Shown here: piece after piece, positions 8,588 through 14,712 of the stretch
How the letters are laid out: every line of letters begins with the position of its first letter
Numbering within the stretch: the first letter of the stretch is position 1
Assembly: GCA_016930435.1 (NCBI GenBank)
Contig: JAFGGQ010000088.1
Span: 1 to 14,712 of the forward strand
Direction: 5' to 3'
DNA length: 14,712 bases
Source: a bacterium
GTDB lineage: Bacteria; UBP14; UBA6098; JAFGQG01
The notes under the pieces: model-generated
Seen by the model: only the letters and a program-made list of their open reading frames with translations
What the model was told of the DNA's origin: nothing
Database searches by the model: none
Made by a program: the position numbers and the translations under genes

Positions 8588-9175
8588 ATGGAAAATAAAG
8601 TGATAGATGTCGAGGGGATCGGTCCGGTGGAATTTCGAACCGGTTTTTTCACCTGGCGAATAAACCTTTCTATAAAACCCTTCAAAGGAATAATAGTATC
8701 CCTGCCTGAGGGGGTAACCCCCGAGCAAGCTTTACCATTCCTTCAAGAGAAGTCAAAGTTGATCCGTAAACATCTGGCCCATATTAAAGAAGTCGAGCGG
8801 AAGCAGCTTGAAGCAAGGAGCCAAAAAATCACCCTTGATGTCCCCAGGATTAAAGCCCTATTGACTACCCGGCTTCGGGAGTTAGCTCAGCGACATGGTT
8901 TCTCCTACAATCGATTAACCTTTCGGAACCAATTAACCCGTTGGGGAAGCTGTTCTGCAAAGGATAATATCAGCCTGAACCTGAAGATCGGACTTTTGCC
9001 CCCTATTATGATCGATTATATCCTACTCCATGAATTGATGCATACCCGCCACAAGAATCATAGCCCTGCATTTTGGAATGCATTGGATGAATATGTCGGC
9101 GACGCCCGGAAACTGCGTAAGGAAATGTACCAATTTGACTATTTGCTGCGGCTTTTTATTCCCTCTAAATCCTAA
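8588..9175 (+). CDS. YgjP-like (DUF45, M48-related) zinc metallopeptidase
   Basis: A 195-residue protein starting at ATG 8588, chosen over the in-frame TTG 8576 because TGAGGT (8577-8582) is an SD at the right distance. The YgjP/DUF45 (COG1451) hallmarks are clear: RWGSCSAKDNISLNL (from ~118), then the zinc motif HELMH (148-152) followed by KNHSPAFW, whose His (158) is the expected third metal ligand. The glutamate of HELMH is the expected catalytic base. No signal peptide is seen, so it is probably cytoplasmic. It is somewhat shorter than the usual ~230 residues, mostly at the N-terminus. The substrate of this family is poorly known; members are often found near restriction-modification or ordinary housekeeping genes. 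Here it sits between two secreted, sorted proteins, 47 nt after the first and 43 nt before the second, so co-transcription with the beta-helix gene is likely. Confidence 0.9.
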   Translation: MENKVIDVEGIGPVEFRTGFFTWRINLSIKPFKGIIVSLPEGVTPEQALPFLQEKSKLIRKHLAHIKEVERKQLEARSQKITLDVPRIKALLTTRLRELAQRHGFSYNRLTFRNQLTRWGSCSAKDNISLNLKIGLLPPIMIDYILLHELMHTRHKNHSPAFWNALDEYVGDARKLRKEMYQFDYLLRLFIPSKS

Positions 9176-9182
9176 AAGAATT

Positions 9183-9211
9183 ATTGACCTTTCCCTTAGA
9201 AGGGCTATTTT
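9183..9211 (+). promoter_or_regulatory. Candidate promoter directly before the heparinase-like gene
   Basis: TTGACC (9183-9188), a 17-nt spacer and TATTTT (9206-9211) form a moderate sigma-70 match. The -10 ends 7 nt before ATG 9219, again implying a leaderless transcript. The sequence also contains CCCTTAGAAGGG followed by TATTTTTTT, which could instead be a weak attenuator; AGAAGGG (9198-9204) could serve as a distant SD in a read-through transcript. Confidence 0.3.
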
Positions 9212-9218
9212 TTTAAGC

Positions 9219-11849
9219 ATGAAGATTAGATTTGTATTCACTTTATTAATCTTAACTGCGGGTTTGTGCTGGAGTGCGGCGTGGACCCCTTCGGTAGTCC
9301 TGGAACCTGGCCAACCCAGGATACTTTTCACGGCGGGTGATTCAGCGGGTATTGCTAACCGTCTGGATACAGCGCCTTGGAGCTCCTATTATTCAAGTAT
9401 CTGGTCCCGGGCAAATGCCAGCTCCGGGAATGGTTCACAGGTGGAGGATCTTGCCCGTTCCGCTATTGCCCTTTCCGCCGCTTTTGTGCTCTATTTCGGG
9501 GTGAACCCCTCCGGCGACACCCTGACCATTAGTCAGCAGACTGCACTTGCCGATAAAGCCCGGGATTACCTCAATAATATGATCACTACCATGGGGGGAA
9601 TGTATGATAATGGTGAGTATCATTACCCCTCAGAGCGTCTGATCCAGTATTCCATCGCATACGATCTGCTCACAGGGGCGGGTATTCCGGCGCCCTCGAC
9701 GGGGATCCGTGAACTTGCCAACACCCTTTATAATAATGCTACTTTTTGGCTTTTAGGTTATCCTATCGATGACGTTATCCTGTTTATGAACCACAAGCTG
9801 TTAGTTGCTGGGGCGCTGGGTACCGCCTCCCTGAGCCTTCCGGGGGAAGCCGGGGACTGGATAGATTACGCTATGACCAAGATCAATAATGTAACCTTCA
9901 CTGATGAATGCGATCCGGATACTATTACCGGATTCGCAGAAGGTCCACATTACTTCAAATATTCCCTGGAGCATCTGGTGCAGTTCTTCATGGGTATGAA
10001 GCACTTTGTAGGTGATATAACTGACTATTACGAAGATCCCTGCGGTGGGGAAGAAAGCGCTTCTATCCGCACCCCATTTTTCGATACCAGATGGGATAAA
10101 TTATATTATTGGATCTCGGAGATCCGTTTGCCTGACGGCACCATTCCGCCGCTGGATGATACCTTCCGGGGGGAGGGGTTCTGCCTGACAGCTCCATTTG
10201 CAGAAAGGGATCCGGCGTTTTTCTGGGATACCCCTCCCGGAGTCTCACGGCTGTTCATATACCCTATGCTTGTATCTGCTGGTGCAGTGCCTGCCGGGCC
10301 TCGCCCTCCCGGTTTGACATCGCTATCCGAAGCCGGAAACCTCATCTTCCGGGGGGATAACCTGAACGGAAATATCTACTTCCATTATCTGGGTGAACAC
10401 GGTATAGCAAATGCCTCCACACATAATCAATCCGATGCCGCTTCATTTTTCCTCCACGCTTACGGTGAAGACCTCGCTTTGGATCCCGGGTATATCAGCT
10501 GGGCTGAACACGACCGGGTCGATGATGCCGAATGCCATAATACTATCCTGATCAACGGCAGCGGACCTTCCACCCTTACCACAGTGGAAGCCTATATCGG
10601 AAAAGCCTTCGAAATTACCGGTATCTGTTTCGGAGAGGTTAGTACCAGCTATTCCAGTGCCGATATCAACCGCAAAGCCGCCCTGCTGGAGAATCGCTTT
10701 ATAGTCCTGATGGATTTTCTTGAAAGCGGCTCATCCCGTGAATATACCTTTCAATGCCACGGCAATGGGCTGCAATCGGGCGGTAGCTTTGCACCAATCC
10801 CTGGAGCAGGCGGCATCTGGTCAGGGGAACACCCCACATTATTAACCGGAGTGGTGAGCGCGCCAGATGGCCTGGATGGACTAAACGCAGAGACTTCGGT
10901 ACATGAGACCGGGTATAATTCCTGGGCAGATCATACCGTGCTGAGAGCCCTGAAAAACGCTGACCGGACACGCTTCCTGGGGCTTCTTTATTCCTCGCTG
11001 AATTCGGGTGAAGGGCTGCGTCTGGAAATGCCGGACTATCCCGGCCAGGCAGTAATCCGATGGGGAGCTGGTGCCCTGGAAGGCTTAGCGATGGCTCAGG
11101 TAGAAACCAACCTCCTAACCCATCCCGGGGATTCAACGCTTCCCGAACTGGCCGTTTTTGGGGAAGCTTTTATGGCTCTCTATGATAGCGATTCCACACG
11201 CCTCAAAACCATCTATGCCGTCAATGCCGACTCCTTTTTTTGTGGGGGAGACCTGGTCTTTAAAACCCTCGGCGAGCCTATCGATCTGGGATTGAGTTTC
11301 GGGAATGCTCTTATGGTGGAGGGATACCTGAACGGCCCCGGGGAAAACCTGGTTCTGATATCTGAAGAAGAACCGCTGTCTGTAGATGGAGCATTAAGCT
11401 GGACCTGGAGGGAGGGTGAATTGGAATTGACCCTGGAAAGCTATGCACATTTTCAGATTAGGCTCGATCCGCTTAATGTAGCGGATCTGAATTTAATACC
11501 GGAATATGAACTGCTCTGCTTCCCCAATCCGTTTAACAATTCAACTGCAATTTCATTTAGAGGATCCCCGGGGGCATCAGGGGATAGGGCTTACCCAAAG
11601 TACTTCTGCGGAAATACTATTGATATCGGTATATACGACCTGAATGGCCGGATTGTTTATAAATACCCCCCATCCCTAACGTTCGGCAACAGACAGGGAG
11701 GTTCTTCAAATAACCAACTATTTTCTCGTCCAATCTCCATACTAAATTTCCTCTGGATTCCGGAACCTACATTGCCCTCCGGAATCTATTATATCAAAGC
11801 AAATTTAGGAACTCAAAGCGTCACCAAACGGGTCGTATATCTGAAATAA
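9219..11849 (+). CDS. Secreted heparinase II/III-family protein with T9SS sorting domain
   Basis: An 876-residue protein. ATG 9219 is chosen because it opens a signal peptide (MKIRFVFTLLILTAGLCWSA); the longer frame from 9078 would overlap the metallopeptidase gene by ~100 bp and hide that peptide. Residues ~33-400 match the alpha/alpha-toroid of heparinase II/III and related alginate lyases (PRILFTAGDSAGI, EGPHYFKYSLEHL at ~241, LPDGTIPPLDD at ~306). The PF07940-like beta-sandwich begins with HNQSDAASFFLHAYGEDL (H402, Q404, D406), then LDPGY and HNTILING (H440). In known family members these regions bind metal and substrate and cleave uronate-containing polysaccharides by beta-elimination. 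Residues ~757-876 are a sorting domain: CFPNPFNNSTAI, IYDLNGRIV at ~806, SGIYYIKAN at ~853, ending VVYLK. It probably acts at the surface or outside the cell on an acidic polysaccharide; the substrate cannot be told from sequence. Its base composition is more GC-rich than the genes at the left end. Confidence 0.9.
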   Translation: MKIRFVFTLLILTAGLCWSAAWTPSVVLEPGQPRILFTAGDSAGIANRLDTAPWSSYYSSIWSRANASSGNGSQVEDLARSAIALSAAFVLYFGVNPSGDTLTISQQTALADKARDYLNNMITTMGGMYDNGEYHYPSERLIQYSIAYDLLTGAGIPAPSTGIRELANTLYNNATFWLLGYPIDDVILFMNHKLLVAGALGTASLSLPGEAGDWIDYAMTKINNVTFTDECDPDTITGFAEGPHYFKYSLEHLVQFFMGMKHFVGDITDYYEDPCGGEESASIRTPFFDTRWDKLYYWISEIRLPDGTIPPLDDTFRGEGFCLTAPFAERDPAFFWDTPPGVSRLFIYPMLVSAGAVPAGPRPPGLTSLSEAGNLIFRGDNLNGNIYFHYLGEHGIANASTHNQSDAASFFLHAYGEDLALDPGYISWAEHDRVDDAECHNTILINGSGPSTLTTVEAYIGKAFEITGICFGEVSTSYSSADINRKAALLENRFIVLMDFLESGSSREYTFQCHGNGLQSGGSFAPIPGAGGIWSGEHPTLLTGVVSAPDGLDGLNAETSVHETGYNSWADHTVLRALKNADRTRFLGLLYSSLNSGEGLRLEMPDYPGQAVIRWGAGALEGLAMAQVETNLLTHPGDSTLPELAVFGEAFMALYDSDSTRLKTIYAVNADSFFCGGDLVFKTLGEPIDLGLSFGNALMVEGYLNGPGENLVLISEEEPLSVDGALSWTWREGELELTLESYAHFQIRLDPLNVADLNLIPEYELLCFPNPFNNSTAISFRGSPGASGDRAYPKYFCGNTIDIGIYDLNGRIVYKYPPSLTFGNRQGGSSNNQLFSRPISILNFLWIPEPTLPSGIYYIKANLGTQSVTKRVVYLK

Positions 11850-11867
11850 GAAGAGAGCTTCCCGCTT

Positions 11868-11881
11868 GGATCATCAGATCC
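11868..11881. terminator. Small hairpin between convergent genes
   Basis: GGATC-ATCA-GATCC forms a 5-bp stem with a 4-nt loop in the 53-bp gap between the heparinase-like gene and the last permease gene. It has no T-run on either side, so terminator function is doubtful. Confidence 0.2.
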
Positions 11882-11902
11882 CCGTTTCCTAATATGTTGC
11901 GG

Positions 11903-12544
11903 TTATGGCTCGATCCAGGAAAGGGCTATAAAGCTTATTATAAAGGTTAGCAGCAGGAAGATAAGGACATATATGGGATTAGGAATAGCGATAAAGTAGG
12001 ACAAAATTTCCTTTAATATCATCAGGATAACGGCGATACCACTCATGATCAGAAAATATCCGAAAATAGCGGCAAAATGGAGTTTTTTTGCCATCATACT
12101 GTTTACCGTGAGGGTTTTAAAGAACAGCAGCATGAATATTACTTGTAGTCCTCTACGGGTCAATTCGGGGAAGTGAGGATGGAGTCCGCTGAAAAAACTC
12201 GCTGAATAAATGCATCCTGAGAGAGCGATAAAGATTAAAAGGGAGGGAAGGGTTAAAAAGATATATAATCCCGCGAGCATAGTTCTCCTGGACAATGGAA
12301 GTTTATAATAAAAGCTTAATCCGGCGGAATTATTTTTAAGTAATTGGGCGCTCATCTGTGCGGTCAGAAGCATTCCCAGCAATAGTAGCAAGCCGCTGCT
12401 GGGTGAAAGCTGCAGTTGCATTCCGGTGTAAACATAGAATAGCCCCAGCAATATCAGTGCCAGGTCAATCTTCAAGGACTCAACGAACATCCTGCGGTTT
12501 AGTTGGGCGAGTCTCCAGTATGATATAAGGTCAGTAGTGCTCAT
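11903..12544 (-). CDS. ABC-2-type transporter membrane subunit (second permease)
   Basis: A 213-residue integral membrane protein with about six predicted helices (for example LALILLGLFYVYTGM, LLLLLGMLLTAQMSAQLL, LYIFLTLPSLLIFIAL, FGYFLIMSGIAVILMILK, VLIFLLLTFIISFIAL). The start ATG (12544-12542) overlaps the stop of the upstream permease by one base (TAATG), with GGGAG about 11 nt before it, so the two are translationally coupled. KLPLSRRTMLAGLYIF after helix 2 resembles the 'P(L/I)SR' cytoplasmic segment that precedes a helix in many ABC-2 permeases. No enzymatic motif is seen. Position as third gene of an ATPase-permease-permease operon is the main ground for the call. Substrate unknown. 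Confidence 0.75.
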   Translation of the reverse strand: MSTTDLISYWRLAQLNRRMFVESLKIDLALILLGLFYVYTGMQLQLSPSSGLLLLLGMLLTAQMSAQLLKNNSAGLSFYYKLPLSRRTMLAGLYIFLTLPSLLIFIALSGCIYSASFFSGLHPHFPELTRRGLQVIFMLLFFKTLTVNSMMAKKLHFAAIFGYFLIMSGIAVILMILKEILSYFIAIPNPIYVLIFLLLTFIISFIALSWIEP

Positions 12545-13407
12545 TATCTATGCTCTCCCAATTTACGGTGAATGCTTAGGAGCATGATCAGGATGATGAT
12601 AATGGTGAATTCGGTTAGGATGAAAAAGAGCAGCACTACCCACGGAACGTTCTGGATGAGTATCCGGATAATTATTCCCAGCACTTTTTGGGTGAAGAGC
12701 ATATCCGCCATAAATACCAGGCCCAGCAGGAGGAAAATACCCAGGGGGAGTGCAAAAATTGTTTGAAGGAGAGATATTCGGGTTTTCCGAAATTGTCCCT
12801 GGATCTGAAAGATAATCAGGTACAAGAAAGTCAGCATCAGGTATAGGGAGATTCCCCAGCCGCTTCCTTTTATTTTGGAGAGGGAGCCGAAGAGCAGAGA
12901 ATTTTCAATAACAATGCTGCTAAAAAAGGGCAGGCCTCTCAGGGAATAGTCAATCCCGGTAAGTATAGTCAGGGTATCCCCTTCAGGAGTAACAGATTTT
13001 ATTATCTGGCTGTTGGTAAGTGTAGGCAATCCCATAAAATTCAGGAGAATAAATAACAACAAACCGTATATCATTAACATATAAACAATGGAAGAGCAGA
13101 GGTAGGCATAGAAAATGCTCCTTCCCGATAAAGGCAATACCTGGAAGTATCTGGTAAGCGGTGAGCGCTGGCTGTGCGATTCCACTTCGGGTGGATTGCT
13201 GAACATATTATTGACGAAATAGTGACTCAATACTGACAGATATAGAATGAGAGTGATACTGTAGCGGTCTAATGCCCCGTCCAGCAGGAATACCACCAGA
13301 AAGAGGGCAAGGACGATCAGGATCGGATTATTTGCAGGCATTAGGTAGAAGGATCTGAGGAAGAACAGGATCAGCTTAATGAACTTTATAGGTGTCGGTT
13401 TAACCAT
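12544..13407 (-). CDS. ABC-2-type transporter membrane subunit (first permease)
   Basis: A 287-residue integral membrane protein with about six to seven helices (ILIVLALFLVVFLLDGAL, SITLILYLSVLSHYFV, a long one from FYAYLCSSIV through LLFILLNF, LYLMLTFLYLIIF, LGIFLLLGLVFMADML, VVLLFFILTEFTIIIIL). QVLPLSGRSIFYAYL again shows the 'P(L/I)S' segment before a helix seen in ABC-2 permeases. A polar stretch of ~50 residues (LPTLTNSQIIKSVTPEGD onward) separates the third and fourth helices and may be extracytoplasmic. ATG at 13407 overlaps the ATPase stop by 8 nt (ATGGTTAA), with no strong SD, which suggests coupling to ATPase translation. It differs in length and sequence from the second permease, so the transporter is probably heterodimeric. 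Confidence 0.78.
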   Translation of the reverse strand: MVKPTPIKFIKLILFFLRSFYLMPANNPILIVLALFLVVFLLDGALDRYSITLILYLSVLSHYFVNNMFSNPPEVESHSQRSPLTRYFQVLPLSGRSIFYAYLCSSIVYMLMIYGLLLFILLNFMGLPTLTNSQIIKSVTPEGDTLTILTGIDYSLRGLPFFSSIVIENSLLFGSLSKIKGSGWGISLYLMLTFLYLIIFQIQGQFRKTRISLLQTIFALPLGIFLLLGLVFMADMLFTQKVLGIIIRILIQNVPWVVLLFFILTEFTIIIILIMLLSIHRKLGEHR

Positions 13408-14134
13408 TCGGGATTGTAGTTGGGTCGCCGGTTTCTGATTTAAGATCGTATAATTTTGCGAAAAGGCTTTCCAGGGGCTCGTGTAAATCTCTTATTGAGC
13501 TATCTAAAAGACTAATTCCTTCCTTGATGATAATAATCCGACGGGCGATCCGTTCTACATCCGGTAAGATGTGGGATGAATAAAATATTGTAGTTCCTTG
13601 TTTCTGGTTGAGTTCATTGAGAATCCCAAACACTTTCAGGCGCATAACGGCGTCCAGTCCGATAAAGGGTTCATCCAGCAGCAATACCCGGGGTTGACAG
13701 CTGAAACAGAGGGCAAGTTCGGTGAGCCTTTTTTGGCCTTTTGAAAGTGTCCGTAACCGCTTTTCGGGCTGAAGTCCCCATTCATCAATGAACTGTTCTA
13801 TAAGATCCTGATTCCATTCCGGATAAAGATTCCGGTACAGTGAGGCCAGTTCCAGCAGATTAGCCCAGGGTAGCAAACCATGTTCTTCGGGGACGAAGCC
13901 CACCTTTTGCTTCGTAGAGATATCCATTTCAGAACATCTCTTCCCCAGCAGAAAAGCTTCCCCCTCATCATAGCCGAGAAAGCCTATAAGAATATGCATA
14001 AGTGTGGTTTTACCGGCGCCATTGGAGCCGATCAGACCCACTGCCTCACCCTGAGCGATAGTAAACCCGATCTTGTTGAGCGCTATAAGATTAAAATATG
14101 ATTTGGTCAGTTCTTTAACTTCAATGATTGGCAT
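13400..14134 (-). CDS. ABC transporter ATP-binding protein
   Basis: A 244-residue nucleotide-binding subunit that powers the two permeases encoded after it. In order: A-loop region LTKSYFNLIALN, Walker A GSNGAGKTT (36-44), Q-loop region VPEEHGLLPW (81-90), signature LSKGQ (130-134), Walker B VLLLDEP (150-156), D-loop GLD and H-loop His188 in SSHIL. The Q-loop glutamine position reads Glu and the signature is LSKGQ rather than LSGGQ; both variants are known in BcrA/ABC-2-type exporters, so activity is expected. Start: ATG 14134 gives MPIIEVKELTKSY, typical of the family; ATG 14149 (MGIPV...) and TTG 14155 are in-frame alternatives. None has a strong SD. It leads a three-gene overlapping operon transcribed leftwards. 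Whether it exports a lipid, peptide or drug cannot be told. Confidence 0.92.
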   Translation of the reverse strand: MPIIEVKELTKSYFNLIALNKIGFTIAQGEAVGLIGSNGAGKTTLMHILIGFLGYDEGEAFLLGKRCSEMDISTKQKVGFVPEEHGLLPWANLLELASLYRNLYPEWNQDLIEQFIDEWGLQPEKRLRTLSKGQKRLTELALCFSCQPRVLLLDEPFIGLDAVMRLKVFGILNELNQKQGTTIFYSSHILPDVERIARRIIIIKEGISLLDSSIRDLHEPLESLFAKLYDLKSETGDPTTIPNG

Positions 14135-14164
14135 AACGGGTATTCCCATATACAATACAGTGAA

Positions 14165-14192
14165 AATTTATCAATTGTTTCCTTTTAGTCAA
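14165..14192 (-). promoter_or_regulatory. Candidate promoter for the ABC operon
   Basis: On the - strand TTGACT (14192-14187), a 16-nt spacer and TAAATT (14170-14165) precede the ATPase gene. The predicted start near 14158 would leave a leader of ~24 nt to ATG 14134 or ~9 nt to ATG 14149. Confidence 0.45.
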
Positions 14193-14278
14193 TAGCTTTT
14201 TTTAGGTGTTTTATCCAATTGTGATGTAATGGATATTTGCAGAATATCCATAGACCAAGCCGACGGGGGGCGGCATTC

Positions 14279-14556
14279 CGCAGAGTATAGGCAAAGTACG
14301 CACAGAGTAAACACCCCTCTTTGCTCTTAGGGCTTTGATAGGCAGGCAGAGTGCTAAGATTCCACTCTTTCTTCTCTCTGTGTAAAGCTTGGCGAAGCCA
14401 AGATTCCTGCGCATCTTATTTGCGTGGATTGAGTATGGAGGTGAGGAGCTATGCCGTTAAAAAGAGAAAAAAGCAATAAATACCAAAACAAACATCCGGG
14501 ATTGTTGGGTTTACCTAAACGCAGAGTAACCAACAAGGTTGGTTTGCGCAGAGAAA
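14279..14556. repeat. Degenerate CAGAG repeat units
   Basis: A loose motif (C)(G/A)CAGAG(T/A)(A/T)A recurs: CGCAGAGTATA (14279-14289), CACAGAGTAAA (14301-14311), GCAGAGTG (14346-14353), CACAGAGAGAA on the - strand (14382-14372), CGCAGAGTAA (14520-14529) and CGCAGAGAAA (14547-14556). The last two flank the AACCAAC/GTTGGTT hairpin as direct repeats. This resembles low-complexity intergenic repeats of the ACGCAGAG type; that comparison is from memory. Confidence 0.45.
14437..14444 (+). promoter_or_regulatory. Perfect 8-nt Shine-Dalgarno
   Basis: GGAGGTGA is fully complementary to the usual 3' end of 16S rRNA and its GGAGG lies 9 nt before ATG 14451. It is the strongest SD in the window and is the main support for the small ORF that follows. 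Confidence 0.45.
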
Positions 14557-14588
14557 ATAAGGCAACTTATTTTCCACGTGCTCTTTAA
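14451..14588 (+). CDS. Hypothetical 45-residue basic protein
   Basis: A short frame, ATG 14451 to TAA 14586-14588. It begins MPLKREKSNKY and ends YFPRAL. Thirteen of 45 residues are Lys or Arg against two Glu, with no hydrophobic segment or Cys, so a nucleic-acid-binding or ribosome-associated role is conceivable but unproven. It does not match bL34, bL36, bL32 or Thx as I know them. The start is supported by a perfect SD. Against it: its second half contains two perfect palindromes and two copies of the CAGAG repeat (encoding RRV and RRE), so the frame may be an accident of a repeat. An overlapping 14-codon frame (ATG 14435) also starts inside the SD region. I see no clear promoter directly upstream. 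Confidence 0.3.
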   Translation: MPLKREKSNKYQNKHPGLLGLPKRRVTNKVGLRRENKATYFPRAL

Positions 14589-14624
14589 AGGAAATTTTAT
14601 CTTGAGTAGTCTTACACGGAGTTG

Positions 14625-14637
14625 ATTGCAATGCAAT
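14625..14637. promoter_or_regulatory. Perfect 6-1-6 palindrome upstream of the edge promoter
   Basis: ATTGCA-A-TGCAAT is a perfect inverted repeat 35 bp before the -35 at 14673. It could be an activator or repressor site for the gene beyond the right edge. Confidence 0.3.
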
Positions 14638-14672
14638 TGGAATATTAATTTCGTGTGGGAGTAACCTTTTTC

Positions 14673-14702
14673 TTGACTTTTTCAATATAAAATAATTATA
14701 TT
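14673..14702 (+). promoter_or_regulatory. Candidate promoter pointing out of the window
   Basis: TTGACT (14673-14678), an 18-nt AT-rich spacer and TATATT (14697-14702) match sigma-70 consensus at 5 of 6 positions each. The gene it serves lies beyond nt 14712. Confidence 0.45.
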
Positions 14703-14712
14703 TATGATGTAG

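Larger units (their letters stand above)
14229..14574. repeat. Palindrome-dense intergenic region
   Basis: Within ~350 bp five perfect inverted repeats occur: ATGGATATT/AATATCCAT with loop TGCAG (14229-14251); AGAGTG/CACTCT with a 9-nt loop (14348-14368); CTTGGC/GCCAAG with loop GAA (14388-14402); AACCAAC/GTTGGTT with loop AAG (14528-14544); and GAAAATAAG/CTTATTTTC with loop GCAA (14553-14574). A wider pair GCAAAG/CTTTGC (14291-14296, 14319-14324) is also present. The density is far above that of other gaps in this window. It could be a structured RNA, a dispersed intergenic repeat or the remains of a miniature mobile element. I do not recognise a known family, and no transposase is nearby. 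Long frames on the - strand here (14211-14414, 14354-14536) show no protein-like features. Confidence 0.55.

Noticed and set aside
9078-9218. N-terminal extension of the heparinase-like gene to ATG 9078
   Set aside because: It would overlap the metallopeptidase gene by about 100 bp in another frame and bury a clear signal peptide that starts at 9219.
10699-11136. 145-codon frame on the - strand inside the heparinase-like gene
   Set aside because: It is antisense to a well supported gene, rich in Pro/Arg/Leu as expected for a GC-rich shadow frame, and shows no domain or SD.
11903-14134. GldA/GldF/GldG gliding-associated ABC system
   Set aside because: Three-gene layout is similar, but I see no Gld-specific sequence features and no large periplasmic domain in either permease.
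14211-14536. Two - strand frames of 60-67 codons in the palindrome-rich region
   Set aside because: They overlap each other, lack a good SD, and their translation follows the repeats; no recognisable protein features.
14229-14574. CRISPR array
   Set aside because: The repeats are short, degenerate, unevenly spaced and on both strands; there are no uniform repeats or spacers and no cas genes.

Overview
The window looks like a chromosomal piece of an uncultivated Gram-negative bacterium of the FCB supergroup (a Marinimicrobia, Cloacimonadota, KSB1 or Zixibacteria-like lineage). Three large secreted proteins end in a type IX secretion (Por) sorting domain with the pattern PNPFN...IY(D/N)xxG(R/Q)xV...SG(V/I)Y(F/Y), and coding density is high. 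The exact phylum is an inference; there is no rRNA or other strong phylogenetic marker here.

Layout. (1) nt 1-2723, + strand, AT-rich: the 3' part of a secreted Asp-box beta-propeller protein with a sorting domain, then a small exported DNRLRE-like protein coupled to it by 9 bp spacing, then a likely intrinsic terminator. (2) nt 3031-6081, - strand: a 1016-residue STAND-like AAA ATPase with about ten TPRs and no visible output domain; its best promoter would give a leaderless GTG mRNA. (3) nt 6297-11849, + strand, divergent from the ATPase and visibly more GC-rich: a secreted right-handed beta-helix protein, a YgjP-type metallopeptidase and a secreted heparinase II/III-family protein. The two exported proteins share an unusual extended form of the sorting domain. 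(4) nt 14134 back to 11903, - strand: a tightly overlapping ABC-2 transporter operon (ATPase, permease, permease) that converges on the heparinase gene. (5) nt 14195-14712: mostly non-coding, with a dense set of perfect short palindromes, a degenerate CAGAG repeat, and a 45-codon basic ORF behind a perfect 8-nt Shine-Dalgarno. A promoter at the right edge points out of the window.

How the genes may work together: the + strand genes suggest extracellular binding and cleavage of polyanionic polysaccharides by sorted surface enzymes, with the ATPase as a possible neighbouring regulator. The ABC operon appears to be a separate unit. I see no defence system, CRISPR array, transposase or prophage gene. 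The least explained part is the palindrome-rich segment at 14.2-14.6 kb.
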